NCBI GenBank assembly: GCA_037200385.1
Contig: JBBCGL010000001.1
Coordinates: 3,363,418 to 3,427,417, forward strand
Direction of reading: 5' to 3'
Source: Rhizomicrobium sp.
Lineage (GTDB): Bacteria > Pseudomonadota > Alphaproteobacteria > Micropepsales > Micropepsaceae
Length of the DNA stretch: 64,000 nt
Below the pieces are notes generated by a model. It worked only from the letters and a program-made list of their open reading frames with translations, ran no database searches and was not told where the DNA came from. This document shows positions 26,795 through 36,864 of this stretch, one piece after another. Position 1 is the stretch's first letter, and each line of letters begins with the position of its first letter. The translations under genes were made by a program, and so were the position numbers.

Positions 26795-28735
26795 ATGCCA
26801 CGGAAGAAAAGCACTTCACACATCTCCACGGAGAATGCGGGCGTTCAGTTCGTGGCGTCGCCGGTCACTGTCGGCGATCTCATCGTTCGCTGCTTTCCGG
26901 AGGGCACGCAAATCGAGGTGCTGACGGACGAGTCCGGACTTCGCATCGAAAAAGTGGTGGGACCCGCGGGACCGTCTTGGAAGGAAGCGCCGCGGTTTCC
27001 CCCCGATCTGTTTGCGATCTGCGGCCTGCTGCTCAATCTCAGCGGCGCGGTGCACCACACCGGTTCGCCGAACAAGTTGGCGGGCGCCCACCCGGCGCAT
27101 CGCTCGATCGTCCTGTCGGAAGAGACGCGCAGCGTCCTGCCCAAGGTTGCGGCGGACTGGCGCAACATGAAGGTCGGAGGGCGCGACGAGTTTCCTCCGT
27201 TCATTGCCGAGAAATGGAGAGAGCTTCTTTCGGCGTGGCCGCAGCCCGTTTTCAAGGTCTTCAAGCCCGGCGAGAAGACGCCGGACTGGTGGACCATCAC
27301 CCTGGAGCTATTCGTCATCGCCGACGAGGCGGCGCTCAGCTTGGGTTTTCAGGGATCGGAAAACTCGCGCAGCAAGCTGTGGGCTTTCTATCAAGCGTAT
27401 CTCGCGTCGAATGAAAAGGAGTCCGTCGAGGAAGAGCGTGCCGAGGAAGAAGCCGAAAACGACGATCAGCACGTGACCGAGTCGGACACCGATCCCGCGA
27501 CGGGCCGCTATACGCTCTCGACCATCTCACCTGACATCGCCTGTGTCCTTCCCAAATCGCGGACGGCACAAGTCGGGTGCACGCTGAGATCGTTGTCGCA
27601 TCATCTGGCGCTCGTTCCGCCTCGCGGCCTTGCGCGCGCCTATTGGATCGCGCCGCCCGCCGAGATCTTCAAGCTGCGGGACGATACCGAGCCCCTGAAC
27701 CTGCTGCTGGTGCCGTGGCCCTACGATCTTCCCGCGTCCAGTTTCAAGCCCGAGACGTCCTTCAACGACGATCCGAACCATCGCTGGGGCTGGTTCGGCG
27801 TGCGGCAGAACTGGGGCCCGGACCTTCCCGAGAATCCACGCAAGCTTGCCAAGCATATCGAGCTGCTCGCCGAGGTGGGGGCGAAGAAGGCGGGTCCGAT
27901 ACACGGCATCGTGTTGCCCGAGATGGCGATCACCTACGACACGTTCAAGGCGATCCGGAAGCTGATCGAAGAGGCGACCGATCCCAACGACGCATTCTAC
28001 GACATCGAGCTCCTCGTCGCCGGCGTGCGAACGAACTCGCTGGGAAAGGCGGGCAACTATGCCGCGGCATGCATCTTCTCGCGGCCGACGCGGAAGAAGG
28101 ATTCGCTCGACCTGACGCGTCTCTCGATCCTTCATCTCCAGCCCAAGCATCATCGCTGGCGGATCGACGCGCGGCAGGTCGCCACCTACGGCATCGGCTC
28201 AAGCCTCACCGCCGGCGTCACCTGGTGGGAAAATGTCCCGCTGCTCAGCCGCCGGATCAGCACCTTCGTTTTCCGCCGCGGCTCGACCTTCATTCCGTTG
28301 ATCTGCGAGGACCTCGCTCGCCTCGAGCCCGTCCACGATCTGGTGCGTTCGATCGGGCCGACCATCGTCTTTGCGCTTCTGATGGACGGTCCCCAGGTGC
28401 CGGCGCGCTGGCCGGGACGCTATGCGATGGGCCTGGCCGACGATCCGGGATGCTCCGTATTGACCTTGTCGTCGCTCGGCATCGTCAACCGTGCCGTCGA
28501 TAGGCCTCCGCCGGGCGTCGAACCGCGGCGCAGCATCGGCCTGTGGCGCGACGAGACCGGCGACACGCGCGAGATCGTGGTCGCGCCCGGGACCTGCGCC
28601 GTGGTGCTGTCGCTTTCCGGTCAACGCGTGAACGAGTTCACGGTCGACGGTCGCAGCGATGGCTTCACGGCAAGGCGGTGGGTGTATTCGGACCACATCG
28701 CCATCGATCATGCTTGCGAATTCCAGCCGAAATGA
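26795..28735 (+). CDS. uncharacterised protein with C-terminal nitrilase (C-N hydrolase) domain
   Basis: A 646-residue protein from an ATG preceded by AGGA; TTG or GTG starts 18 or 3 bases upstream are possible. Residues about 1-205 form an unrecognised domain with WWTITLELFVIADEAALSLGF near its end. An acidic linker (about 208-235, rich in Glu and Asp) follows. The C-terminal part (about 260-600) shows the nitrilase triad: Glu376 in GIVLPEMAI, Lys451 in HLQPKHHRW, and Cys504 in IPLICEDLA. Strand segments such as LNLLLVPWPYDLPAS and IVFALLMDG also fit. No signal peptide, membrane segment or reverse-transcriptase motif (no YxDD) is visible. It stands alone between non-coding stretches. Related nitrilase domains are known fused to defence reverse transcriptases (UG1/DRT1), so a role in conflict is an inference. 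A metabolic amidase is less likely because of the long N-terminal domain. Confidence 0.72.
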   Translation: MPRKKSTSHISTENAGVQFVASPVTVGDLIVRCFPEGTQIEVLTDESGLRIEKVVGPAGPSWKEAPRFPPDLFAICGLLLNLSGAVHHTGSPNKLAGAHPAHRSIVLSEETRSVLPKVAADWRNMKVGGRDEFPPFIAEKWRELLSAWPQPVFKVFKPGEKTPDWWTITLELFVIADEAALSLGFQGSENSRSKLWAFYQAYLASNEKESVEEERAEEEAENDDQHVTESDTDPATGRYTLSTISPDIACVLPKSRTAQVGCTLRSLSHHLALVPPRGLARAYWIAPPAEIFKLRDDTEPLNLLLVPWPYDLPASSFKPETSFNDDPNHRWGWFGVRQNWGPDLPENPRKLAKHIELLAEVGAKKAGPIHGIVLPEMAITYDTFKAIRKLIEEATDPNDAFYDIELLVAGVRTNSLGKAGNYAAACIFSRPTRKKDSLDLTRLSILHLQPKHHRWRIDARQVATYGIGSSLTAGVTWWENVPLLSRRISTFVFRRGSTFIPLICEDLARLEPVHDLVRSIGPTIVFALLMDGPQVPARWPGRYAMGLADDPGCSVLTLSSLGIVNRAVDRPPPGVEPRRSIGLWRDETGDTREIVVAPGTCAVVLSLSGQRVNEFTVDGRSDGFTARRWVYSDHIAIDHACEFQPK

Positions 28736-29126
28736 TGGGCCGGCGAGCGGCGCAAAAGCGTGACGTGCCGGTCATCTTTCCGCGGCCGCAACCCACCCGG
28801 GACGAAGCGCGTTTGGCAAGGGCGCACGGCAACGTGACGGCCTGCGGGTTGCAGAATCGCGTTTTGCGCCTATCTCTGTTAAGTGGTTGCCCTGGAATGG
28901 AAAACGTCATTTACGCGCAATTAGACTTCTTGGCGCATAGTCCCTTCCTCCCGCTCCCGGGAGGTGCTAAGCGTTGCCGCCAACGGGCCGGATTGACCGG
29001 TTCTGCGGTTCACTTTAGCCTCACCTGCCATGACGGTTCCGTAGCGACATCGGCCATCGGCTGCGGTCGCTCCTCGGAGGGGGAAACACCGCAGGCGGGC
29101 TCGGCGGTGTGCGAGCGAGGAATGCA
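28736..29126 (+). other. 391-bp region without a convincing gene
   Basis: Short frames here look like shadows. A perfect 7-bp hairpin (CCTCCCG / CGGGAGG, loop CTCC) lies at 28947-28964 without a T-run. No tRNA cloverleaf or tmRNA signature was found. The last bases contain the Shine-Dalgarno GAGG of the small frame that follows. Confidence 0.4.
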
Positions 29127-29324
29127 ATGCTTCGGATGAATCGCGATTTTTCAATCGCACTATCTGACTATCGCGACCGTCTCATGGAAGAGATCATCAA
29201 CGACGTCGCTGCGCCGTCTCAGCAGCATACCGCTCCCAAGCGCCCGGCGCGAAGGAACACCGGCAACACGACCCAAGACACGACGCGACCGCCGGCGCCT
29301 GCCGCGCGCCAGGATCGCCGATAA
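29127..29324 (+). CDS. possible 65-residue small protein
   Basis: Begins at an ATG six bases after CGAGG. The N-terminal half is a plausible amphipathic helix (NRDFSIALSDYRDRLMEEI); the C-terminal half is polar, basic and Pro/Thr-rich, probably disordered. It resembles no family I know. Support is the ribosome binding site and the non-random N-terminal helix, so confidence is modest. It is on the same strand as the nitrilase-domain gene, about 390 bases downstream. Confidence 0.4.
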   Translation: MLRMNRDFSIALSDYRDRLMEEIINDVAAPSQQHTAPKRPARRNTGNTTQDTTRPPAPAARQDRR

Positions 29325-29426
29325 TCGGTGCATTGCTGTCGCGCAAGAGCGCGGCATTCCTTCCGCGAAAATTCAGATCGCCACCGCCATGAGGCGAGCG
29401 TTCGGCATCTTCTTCAAGCCAGACTT

Positions 29427-30266
29427 CTACTCCGCCAGCCCGAACCGGCTGCGATAGCGCGGGTCTATCCCCGAGAGCGGGAAATAGATGAAGACGTCGA
29501 TGGTCGAGAACTGCTTGTCGATCACCGCGCCGTCGCCGATGCAGGCGCCGGCGCGCAGATAGCCCTTCAGCAGCGCCGGGGCCGCGCGCAGCCCTTCCTT
29601 GGGATCGATCTGGTCCTTCGGGATACGATCCATCGGCACATAGAGCTCGGGCCGCGCCCGTACCTCGAAGCCCGCCGGGATTGGATAGAAGTGATGCATG
29701 TAGGACAGCGGCAGCGCGATGGCGTCCGGATCGGTGCCGGGGATCGAGGCGCAGCCGAACATCACGTCGATGGAGAAGCGCGCGACATAGGCGAGCAGGC
29801 CCTTCCACAAGAGCTGCATCGTCGTAGTGCGGTTGCGATAGGCCTTGAGCACGCAGGAGCGGCCGAGCTCCAGGAAGCGCGAGCCGGGCGGATGGCCTTT
29901 CAGCATGCGCGAGATGTCGAACTCGCCCGCAGTGTAGAAGCCGCCGGCGCGCACCGCATCGACGTCGCGGGTCAGGCGGTAGGTGCCGACGACCAGCGGC
30001 TGGCCGTCCTCGCCCACCGCGCTGCGGTCGACGACCAGGAGGTGGTCGCAGACCTCGTCATACTTGTCGAAGTCGCGCCGCTCCTCGCGCATCTGCGGCG
30101 ACGGCACCGCGGCCATCTCTTCATAGAAGACGTGATAGCGCAGCTTCTGCGCCTGTTCGACCTCGCCCTCGGTCTCGGCCAGGCGCACTTCCAGCGCGCC
30201 CGCGGTCGCAAGGACGGGCCATTGCGCAAGTCTGCGCTCGAAAGAGCCAGGCTCGTGAATGTTCAC
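29427..30266 (-). CDS. OlsB-like GNAT N-acyltransferase
   Basis: Member of the acetyltransferase family that includes OlsB, which adds a 3-hydroxy fatty acid from acyl-ACP to ornithine in ornithine-lipid synthesis. Typical blocks are LRYHVFYEEM, DEVCDHLLVVDR, GTYRLTR, GEFDISRML, FLELGRSCVLKAYRN, and LPLSYMHHFYPIP. A C-terminal segment (DPKEGLRAAPALLKGYLRAGACIG) precedes the end. There is no ATG near the start; GTG at 30266 gives 279 residues, and the frame stays open further upstream. It follows the AmpG-type gene on the same strand. Other N-acyl amino acid synthases are possible. Confidence 0.8.
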   Translation of the reverse strand: MNIHEPGSFERRLAQWPVLATAGALEVRLAETEGEVEQAQKLRYHVFYEEMAAVPSPQMREERRDFDKYDEVCDHLLVVDRSAVGEDGQPLVVGTYRLTRDVDAVRAGGFYTAGEFDISRMLKGHPPGSRFLELGRSCVLKAYRNRTTTMQLLWKGLLAYVARFSIDVMFGCASIPGTDPDAIALPLSYMHHFYPIPAGFEVRARPELYVPMDRIPKDQIDPKEGLRAAPALLKGYLRAGACIGDGAVIDKQFSTIDVFIYFPLSGIDPRYRSRFGLAE

Positions 30267-30373
30267 CAAGCGAAAAATCCTATCGGGAAGGCGCCGACTG
30301 TTCTGCAGCCAGCTGGCCCGCTCCTCCAGCCATTTTACCGCAAGCGCCCCCGCACAGGCAAACCGTCTGCGCC

Positions 30374-32080
30374 TCAGGCGGCCGGTTCCGCCGGCCTGGC
30401 CGGCTGGTAACGCAGCACCAGGACGGACAGGATCATGGAAACCACGCCCACCAGTCCCGAATATAAAAAGAATACGACATAGCCCGAGCCCAGCGCCGCC
30501 GGCGCGACATGCGACTTGACCATGGCGCCCGCGAAGGCCGCGGGCGGGGTGTGCGCGAACAGCCCCTGCAGGAAGGCGAGCGGACCGCCATGTTCCGAGG
30601 CCGCCGCGGCGCTCTCGACGATCCGCCCCGACAGCGAGGCGATCAGCTTGCCGGGCAGGGAATAGAGCGAGGAGAACAGCGCATATTGCGTCGCGGTGAA
30701 GCCGACGCTGGTCAGGCTCGACATATAGGCGACGAGACAGGTCCCGGCATAGCCCGAGACCACATTGTCGATGCCGATGGCGATGAACAGCGCCGTCATG
30801 TCCGGCCCCTGCGTCGCCAGCCAGGCGAAGATCGTGTTGGTGATCGGCAGCGCGAAGGCGCCCACCACCAGGGCGCGCATGATCCCGAACCGCGCGATGG
30901 ACCAGCCGCCCGCGAACACCCCCAGCATCGACATCGCCACCCCGAACACCTTGCGGGCCTCGGCGATCTGCGTCTTGGAGAAGCCGAGATCGAGATAGAA
31001 CGGCGTCATGATGTTGAGGACGAAATCGGACAGCCGATAGAGGCAGATCAGCGCCAGGATCAGCCACGCGACCTTGCCGAAGCGCGCGAAGAAATCGGCC
31101 AGCGGATCGCCGAGCGCATGGCTGATATAGGTGCCGGGCCGCGTCCTCACATGCGGCAGCGGATAGGCTGCCAGGCCGATCACCGCGAAGCCGCAGAGCA
31201 CGCCGACAAGTTGCAGCCAGATGCCGTTCGGCTTGGCCGTCCAGGCCGCCTGCAGTGCAGCACCGGCATCGCCGAAGCCGGCAAGCCCGAGCAGCTTCTG
31301 CAGGATGCCCGCATCGGCGATCAGGCCCGAGCCCAGGAACAACGCGCCCGCGGCGATCAGCGCGAAGCGCGCTGCCCATTCGAGGCCTTCGAGCAGCGGC
31401 GAACCCTTGCCGCCATCGGTCGGCAGCGGTTTGATGACATGCGCCTGCTCGCGCGGCGCGGCGAGCACCGCCAGCATGCCGATCAGCATCAGCCCCGCCA
31501 TCAGGCCATAGGAGAGATTCCAGCCCAGCCGGTCGGCGAGGATCAGCGGCACGGCACCGGCCACGATGATCGCGATGCGATAGCCCCATTGATAGGCCGC
31601 CGCCATCGCGCCCTGGCGCGAAACGTCGGCCGCCTCGATGCGCCAGGCGTCGATCACGATATCCTGGGTGGCCGAGGAGAAGCCGGTGAACACGGCGAAC
31701 ACCGCGACCAGCGCGAGGTTGCCTTTCGGGTCGGAGGTCGACACCGCCAGCAGCCCCAGCGTGATCGCGACCTGCGCCACCAGCATCCAGGAGCGGCGAT
31801 GGCCGAGCCAGCCGGTCAGGCCGGGCACGGCCAGCCGGTCGATCAGCGGCGCCCAGAGGAACTTGAAGGAATAGGAGATCGTCGCCAGGCTGAAGAAGGA
31901 GATGACTTCGAGCGACAGCCCCGAATCGCGCAGCCAGGCCGACAGCGTGTCGAACACCAGCAGGTTGGGCAGCCCCGCCGCGAAGCCCAGCGCCAGCATG
32001 ACCACGGTGCGGCGTTCCGCGAAAACCGCAAGGGCCGAGAAAAGACCGCGCGCGCGAGGCGGCGCGTCATCACCGCTCAT
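30374..32080 (-). CDS. AmpG-type MFS permease
   Basis: A 568-residue major facilitator protein resembling AmpG, which imports GlcNAc-1,6-anhydro-MurNAc peptides during cell-wall recycling. The AmpG-like N-terminus LGFAAGLPNLLVFDTLSAWLRDSG, SYSFKFLWAPLIDR, GHRRSWML and ATQDIVIDAWRIE are all present, with 12-14 hydrophobic segments. It is longer than E. coli AmpG because of a mid-protein insertion (about 215-300). The ATG overlaps the upstream kinase stop codon (ATGA). Anhydromuropeptides would come from MltA-type enzymes such as the one at 9.6 kb. Confidence 0.85.
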   Translation of the reverse strand: MSGDDAPPRARGLFSALAVFAERRTVVMLALGFAAGLPNLLVFDTLSAWLRDSGLSLEVISFFSLATISYSFKFLWAPLIDRLAVPGLTGWLGHRRSWMLVAQVAITLGLLAVSTSDPKGNLALVAVFAVFTGFSSATQDIVIDAWRIEAADVSRQGAMAAAYQWGYRIAIIVAGAVPLILADRLGWNLSYGLMAGLMLIGMLAVLAAPREQAHVIKPLPTDGGKGSPLLEGLEWAARFALIAAGALFLGSGLIADAGILQKLLGLAGFGDAGAALQAAWTAKPNGIWLQLVGVLCGFAVIGLAAYPLPHVRTRPGTYISHALGDPLADFFARFGKVAWLILALICLYRLSDFVLNIMTPFYLDLGFSKTQIAEARKVFGVAMSMLGVFAGGWSIARFGIMRALVVGAFALPITNTIFAWLATQGPDMTALFIAIGIDNVVSGYAGTCLVAYMSSLTSVGFTATQYALFSSLYSLPGKLIASLSGRIVESAAAASEHGGPLAFLQGLFAHTPPAAFAGAMVKSHVAPAALGSGYVVFFLYSGLVGVVSMILSVLVLRYQPARPAEPAA

Positions 32081-34266
32081 GCAGCGGCATTTTTGAGAGG
32101 CACGGCCGGGAAGAAGATCGCGAACATGTCGTCCAGCTGGGCGGGGTCGATGGGCTTGGTCAGGAAACCATCCATCCCGGCGTCTTTGCAAGCCCGCTTG
32201 CCGGTCTCCAGCGCGTCGGCCGTCAGCGCGACGATCGGCGTGCGCCGTGCCCCGGTCGCGGTTTCATGGGCGCGGATCGCCCGCGTCGCCTCGATGCCGT
32301 CCATCCCCGGCATATGGATGTCGGTGAGCAGGATGTCGAAACTGTCGCTTTGGATCGCCTTGACCGCGGCTTCGCCGGAGGTGACCTCCACGACGCTGTG
32401 CCCGCGCCGGCGCAGCAATTCGCGCGTCAGCAGCAGGTTGATCGGGTTGTCCTCCGCAAGCAGGATCTTGATCTGCCGCCCGCCGGCGAGTTCGGCCGGA
32501 GCGGCGCGGGCATGGCCCTGCATATGCAGCGCCGGCGCCTCGCGGCGGTCCTGCAGATCGCGCAGCCGCGCCACCAGCGTCGCCTGCCGCACCGGCTTGA
32601 CGAGATAGCCGGCGAAGCCCTGGTCGCGCATCGCGTCGAGCTGCGCGCGCGCGGCGGGCGTCAGCAGCACCAGCGCCCGGACGCCGCGGCCCGGCGCGCC
32701 GGGCGGATTCGGCTCGGAATCGGTTCCCGCGTCGACCAGCATGACGTCGGCCGGCTGTCCGGAATCGTTTTCCGCGACGACGCTCGCGCCGGCGGCGCGC
32801 AGCTGTGCGGCAAGCCCTTCGCGCAGGATCGCGTTGCGCGTGACGATCGCGACGTTGAGGGTCGCCAGCGGCATCGCCGCGGCGTCCGGGGCGGGTTTCA
32901 CGACGACGGCGGGCAACGCGAACCAGAACCGGCTGCCGCCGCCGGCCGCGTCCTCGATGCCGATCTCGCCGCCCATCGCCTCGACCAGCTTCTTGGAAAT
33001 CGCAAGGCCGAGTCCCGAGCCGCCGAATTTGCGCGCATGGCTGGAATCGGCCTGGACGAATTCGCGGAATATCTCGTCGCGCTTTTCCTTCGGCACCCCG
33101 ACGCCGGTGTCGCGCACGTCGAAGCGCACGAAGCGCCGCTCATGGGCCTCCACGACCCGCGCGGTGAGCTCGACGCCGCCGCGCTCGGTGAATTTGACCG
33201 CATTGCCGACGAGGTTGGTCAGGACCTGGCGCAGCCGGACGCCGTCGCTGCGGATGATCTGCGGCACTGCCGCGTCGACATGGGCGATGAGCTCGATCGC
33301 CTTGTCGTGCGCGCGGGGACCGGACAGCTCGACCACGCCTTCGATCAGCGGACGCAATTCGACCTCGTCCTCCTCGGGCGCGAAGGTGCCCGACTCGATC
33401 TTGGAGAAGTCCAGGATGTCGCCGATCAGCGTCAGCAGCGCCTCGCCCGATTGCGTGATGGCGTCGACATAGGTGCGCTGCTCGGGCCGCAGCTCGGTCT
33501 CGCGCAGCAGCCGCGCCATGCCCAGCACGCCGTTCATCGGGGTGCGGATCTCGTGGCTCATCGTGGCGAGGAAGCCGGACTTGGCGCGGCTCGCCGCTTG
33601 CGCCTTGTCGCGTTCCACCATGATCGCGTCTTCCAGCGCCTTGCGCTCGGTGATGTCGCGCCCGACGCTCTGCACTTCGACCAGGCGGCCATAGGAATCG
33701 CGCACCGCATAGTCTTCCCAGGCGATCCAGCGCCAGCCATAGGCGGTGCGCAGATTCTGGTCGTAGCGGTCGCTGCTGCGCGCGGCACCGGGCCGCGCGA
33801 AGCTGCCGAAGGCGGGGGCACGGCTGTCGGGATGCAGTTCCGGTGCGAAGGGCTGCCCGATGGCGCGCTGCGGATGCAGTCCGAACAGCTTGAAGAAGGC
33901 CTCGTTGCCATAGGTGAGCCGGCTGTCCGGGGCGCGGCGCAGGATCGCGTCGCCTTGCGCGTCCACGAGCCCCTTGTAGCGCGCCTCGCTCTGGTTCAGG
34001 CGCGCATTGAACGCCGCCGCCGCGGCCAGCGACTGCTCCAGCCGCGCGCCCGCCGATTTCAGCTGGACGGCCTGGCGGTCGAGCACTTCGGTGCGCCGCC
34101 GCGCATCGACGAATTCGTGCAGCAGGAAGCCCAGCACGAGCGCAAACAGCACGGCGAACAGGCTCGGCGCCATCAGGGTGAAACGGCCGTGCAGCATGAC
34201 GTCGCCGAACGCGACGATGAGCAGCGCGAAGGCGATCAATCCCAATATCGTGCGAAGTGCGCGCAA
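32077..34266 (-). CDS. hybrid sensor histidine kinase
   Basis: A 729-residue membrane kinase. Two membrane helices near the N-terminus (about 5-24 and 29-49) lead into a coiled coil (55-95) and a PAS domain (about 96-208, ending VGRDITERK). The dimerisation domain has phospho-accepting His238 in [11 protein letters not shown]. The ATPase has the N box [11 protein letters not shown] and G boxes DTGVGVP and [10 protein letters not shown] first receiver-like domain (about 468-575) lacks the usual acidic pair. The C-terminal receiver has Asp648 in [12 protein letters not shown]. It is translationally coupled to the AmpG-type gene. No output regulator is adjacent. Confidence 0.92.
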   Translation of the reverse strand: MRALRTILGLIAFALLIVAFGDVMLHGRFTLMAPSLFAVLFALVLGFLLHEFVDARRRTEVLDRQAVQLKSAGARLEQSLAAAAAFNARLNQSEARYKGLVDAQGDAILRRAPDSRLTYGNEAFFKLFGLHPQRAIGQPFAPELHPDSRAPAFGSFARPGAARSSDRYDQNLRTAYGWRWIAWEDYAVRDSYGRLVEVQSVGRDITERKALEDAIMVERDKAQAASRAKSGFLATMSHEIRTPMNGVLGMARLLRETELRPEQRTYVDAITQSGEALLTLIGDILDFSKIESGTFAPEEDEVELRPLIEGVVELSGPRAHDKAIELIAHVDAAVPQIIRSDGVRLRQVLTNLVGNAVKFTERGGVELTARVVEAHERRFVRFDVRDTGVGVPKEKRDEIFREFVQADSSHARKFGGSGLGLAISKKLVEAMGGEIGIEDAAGGGSRFWFALPAVVVKPAPDAAAMPLATLNVAIVTRNAILREGLAAQLRAAGASVVAENDSGQPADVMLVDAGTDSEPNPPGAPGRGVRALVLLTPAARAQLDAMRDQGFAGYLVKPVRQATLVARLRDLQDRREAPALHMQGHARAAPAELAGGRQIKILLAEDNPINLLLTRELLRRRGHSVVEVTSGEAAVKAIQSDSFDILLTDIHMPGMDGIEATRAIRAHETATGARRTPIVALTADALETGKRACKDAGMDGFLTKPIDPAQLDDMFAIFFPAVPLKNAAA

Positions 34267-34424
34267 GCCCTGTCGATCCGGTGAAGCCCTGTCCCGAGCC
34301 TAGGCTTGGACTGCCTTCGAAAACCTTTAAAGCCGCCGGTTCCGGCAGGGTTCAGAAAGGGTTAATATCGCCGGGCCGGGCTATAGAGCGCCGGCGTCCA
34401 GGGGTATTTTCCAAGGAGGATTTC

Positions 34425-34799
34425 ATGCGTTTCTCGATGCTGGCGGCTGCCGGCCTGTTCGCGCTCGCCATGACGGCCGCTTATGCCGACGATCCGATGG
34501 CGGCCACCTACGGCAACACCATTACGACCAAGAACAGCAAGACCGGCGCAGTCGGCACGCTGCTTTTCAACGCCGACGGCACTTATAGCGCCAACGGCAC
34601 CGGCCCGGACGGCAAGCCCGCGACCTATCCCGGCAAATGGACCACCAAGGACAACGGCGCCACGCTTTGCCTGCAGCCGGGTCTTCCCAACGCGCCCGAA
34701 AGCTGCTCGCCGCTCGCGGTGCATGCCCTGGGCGAGCATTGGAGCGTCACCAATTCGTCCGGCGACAGCTTCGATGTCGTGATGTCGGCGGGTCGCTGA
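34425..34799 (+). CDS. small secreted protein
   Basis: A 124-residue protein preceded by a strong AAGGAGGA Shine-Dalgarno. It has a signal peptide (MRFSMLAAAGLFALAMTAAYA, cleaved near residue 20), so it is periplasmic or secreted. The mature part is beta-rich with GTLLFNADGTYSANG and a two-cysteine loop LCLQPGLPNAPESC, reminiscent of small lipocalin-like or copper-resistance-type folds, but I do not recognise a named family. It is divergent from the hybrid kinase and followed by the pst operon. Confidence 0.72.
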   Translation: MRFSMLAAAGLFALAMTAAYADDPMAATYGNTITTKNSKTGAVGTLLFNADGTYSANGTGPDGKPATYPGKWTTKDNGATLCLQPGLPNAPESCSPLAVHALGEHWSVTNSSGDSFDVVMSAGR

Positions 34800-34903
34800 A
34801 CCGTATAGACCAATTTGCCGCGCGGGTGCCGCCATCGGCGGCCCCGCGCTTTTTTCCATGATTTCCAATGGCTTGCCCAAGGTTGACGGTTTGAAGCCGT
34901 TCG

Positions 34904-34932
34904 CCGTCACAAAACCTTTGCAAAACTGTGAT
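34904..34932 (+). promoter_or_regulatory. candidate PhoB (PHO) box
   Basis: Three 7-mers, CCGTCAC, CCTTTGC and CTGTGAT, are spaced exactly 11 bases apart, each pair separated by AAAA. This matches the direct-repeat layout of PHO boxes (CTGTCAT-like units with an AT-rich spacer). It lies 98 bases upstream of the pstC start, so phosphate-starvation control of pstCAB is likely. Confidence 0.6.
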
Positions 34933-35030
34933 GGTCCTTGCGCGCAACCCCGGTGGGATGGGTTTCCAGTGATCTCTCTGCGGTGGCCGTTTGGCCGCCA
35001 AACCCTCTCGTCCAGGAACGGCGCCCACGC

Positions 35031-36023
35031 ATGGCCGATATTTCCGTTGCCGAACAGATGAACAGCATCCCGCAGAGGGCCGATGCCGTCCGCAAAGGCG
35101 GCGCCCGCGATGTCCGCTTCTATTATCTGACGCTTGCCGCGGCGCTTCTCGTCCTGGCGATTTTCGGCGGCGTGATGACCGCGCTGATCGTCGGCTCGCT
35201 CCCGGCGATCAAGGCCTATGGCCTGCCCTTCGTCTGGACCGAGACGTGGAATCCGGTGACGGAGAAATTCGGCGCTCTCGCCCCGATCTACGGCACGCTG
35301 GTGACGTCGATTCTGGCGATGGTCGTCGCGGTGCCTGTCGGTATCGGCATTGCGATCTTCCTGACCGAGATCTGCCCGCGCTCCCTGCGCCGCGTGATCG
35401 GCATCGCCATCGAGCTGCTCGCCGGCGTTCCCTCCATCATCTACGGCATCTGGGGCCTGTTCGTCTTTGCGCCCTGGTTTCAGGAACATGTGCAGACCCC
35501 GATCGTCGACGCGGTCGCCAACATCCCCTACCTGCAGGACTATCTGGGCGGCCCGCCTTACGGCATCGGCCTGTTCACCTCGGCGCTGATCCTGTCGATC
35601 ATGGTGCTGCCCTTCATCTCCGCCGTCACCCGCGACGTGTTCGAGACCGTGCCGTCGATGCTGAAGGAGGCCGCCTACGGCCTGGGCTGCACCACCTGGG
35701 AAGTGATGTGGCGCGTCGTGCTGCCCTTCGCGCGCGCCGGCGTCGTCGGCGGCGCGATGCTGGCGCTGGGCCGCGCGCTGGGCGAGACCATGGCGGTCAC
35801 CTTCGTGATCGGCAATGCGCATCACATCCACAAATCGCTGTTTGCCCCGGCGACCACGATCTCCGCGACCATCGCCAACGAGTTCACCGAGGCGGTCGGC
35901 GACCTCTATCTCTCCTCGCTGATCGAGCTCGGCCTCATCCTGTTCTTCATCACCTTCGTGGTGCTCGCCGCCGCCCAGCTCATGCTGCGCGCGCTGGAAC
36001 GCCGCGCCGGGAGCGCGTCATGA
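35031..36023 (+). CDS. pstC: phosphate ABC transporter permease PstC
   Basis: Inner-membrane half of the high-affinity phosphate importer. Six membrane segments are visible, and the binding-protein-dependent permease signature [20 protein letters not shown] is intact (the EAA loop that contacts PstB). PstC-specific features are [19 protein letters not shown] and the [12 protein letters not shown] region. The ATG at 35031 gives 330 residues. It overlaps pstA by four bases. No pstS precedes it here, although pstS commonly does. Confidence 0.95.
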   Translation: MADISVAEQMNSIPQRADAVRKGGARDVRFYYLTLAAALLVLAIFGGVMTALIVGSLPAIKAYGLPFVWTETWNPVTEKFGALAPIYGTLVTSILAMVVAVPVGIGIAIFLTEICPRSLRRVIGIAIELLAGVPSIIYGIWGLFVFAPWFQEHVQTPIVDAVANIPYLQDYLGGPPYGIGLFTSALILSIMVLPFISAVTRDVFETVPSMLKEAAYGLGCTTWEVMWRVVLPFARAGVVGGAMLALGRALGETMAVTFVIGNAHHIHKSLFAPATTISATIANEFTEAVGDLYLSSLIELGLILFFITFVVLAAAQLMLRALERRAGSAS

Positions 36024-36862
36024 TCAATCGCTCGCTCTATCGCCGCCGCAAGCTCTGGAACGGCTTCTTCCTCATCATGTCGACGCTCGCCGCCGGCTTC
36101 GGCCTGGTGTGGCTCGGCTTCATCCTCGGCGCGCTGTTCTACAACGGCTTCTCCAGCCTCTCGCCCAGCGTCTTCACCGAGATGACGCCGGCGCCGGGCG
36201 ACAAGGGCGGCCTCGCCAACGCCATCCTCGGCAGCGTGCTGATGAGTTCGATCGCCGTCGCGGCCGGTACGCCGCTCGGTCTGCTCGCGGGCACCTATCT
36301 GGCCGAATATGGCCGCTATGGCCGGCTCGCCTTCTTCGTGCGCTTCGTCAACGACATCCTGCTCAGTGCGCCCTCCATCGTCACCGGCCTTTTCATCTAT
36401 GAGATCATCGTCCTGAAGATGGGCCATTTCTCGGCTTGGGCCGGCGCCGCCTCGCTGGCGGTGATCGTGATCCCCGTGGTGGTGCGCACCACCGAGAACA
36501 TGCTGCTGCTCGTCCCCAACGGCCTGCGCGAAGCGGCCGCGGCGCTCGGCGCGCCGCGCAGCAGCGTCATCCGGGCGGTGACCTGGCGCGCGGCGCGTGC
36601 CGGCATCGTCACCGGCGTCCTGCTCGCCGTCGCGCGCATCTCGGGCGAGACCGCGCCGCTGCTGTTCACGGCGCTCAGCAACCAGTTCTGGTCGACCGAT
36701 CTCAACGGGCCGATGGCCAGCCTGCCGGCGATCATCTTCAACTACGCCATGGGCCCCTATGAGGACCTGCACCGCCTGGCCTGGGCCGGCGCGCTCCTCA
36801 TCACCGCGACCGTGCTGACGCTCAGCATCATCGCGCGTCTCCTTCAACCGAAACGGAGTTAG
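36020..36862 (+). CDS. pstA: phosphate ABC transporter permease PstA
   Basis: Second permease subunit, 280 residues with six membrane segments. The EAA loop is [24 protein letters not shown]-like ([20 protein letters not shown]), and the central [18 protein letters not shown] and [13 protein letters not shown] are characteristic of PstA. ATG overlaps the pstC stop. pstB starts two bases after its stop codon. Confidence 0.95.
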   Translation: MINRSLYRRRKLWNGFFLIMSTLAAGFGLVWLGFILGALFYNGFSSLSPSVFTEMTPAPGDKGGLANAILGSVLMSSIAVAAGTPLGLLAGTYLAEYGRYGRLAFFVRFVNDILLSAPSIVTGLFIYEIIVLKMGHFSAWAGAASLAVIVIPVVVRTTENMLLLVPNGLREAAAALGAPRSSVIRAVTWRAARAGIVTGVLLAVARISGETAPLLFTALSNQFWSTDLNGPMASLPAIIFNYAMGPYEDLHRLAWAGALLITATVLTLSIIARLLQPKRS

Positions 36863-36864
36863 TC

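Noticed and set aside
28736-29126. tRNA, tmRNA, 6S or SRP RNA
   Set aside because: No T-loop consensus, CCA end, tag-peptide frame or SRP core sequence could be found.
29427-31589. 720-residue minus-strand frame
   Set aside because: Only the last 279 residues encode the OlsB-like protein; the upstream part is a shifted reading of the AmpG-type gene without an ATG start.
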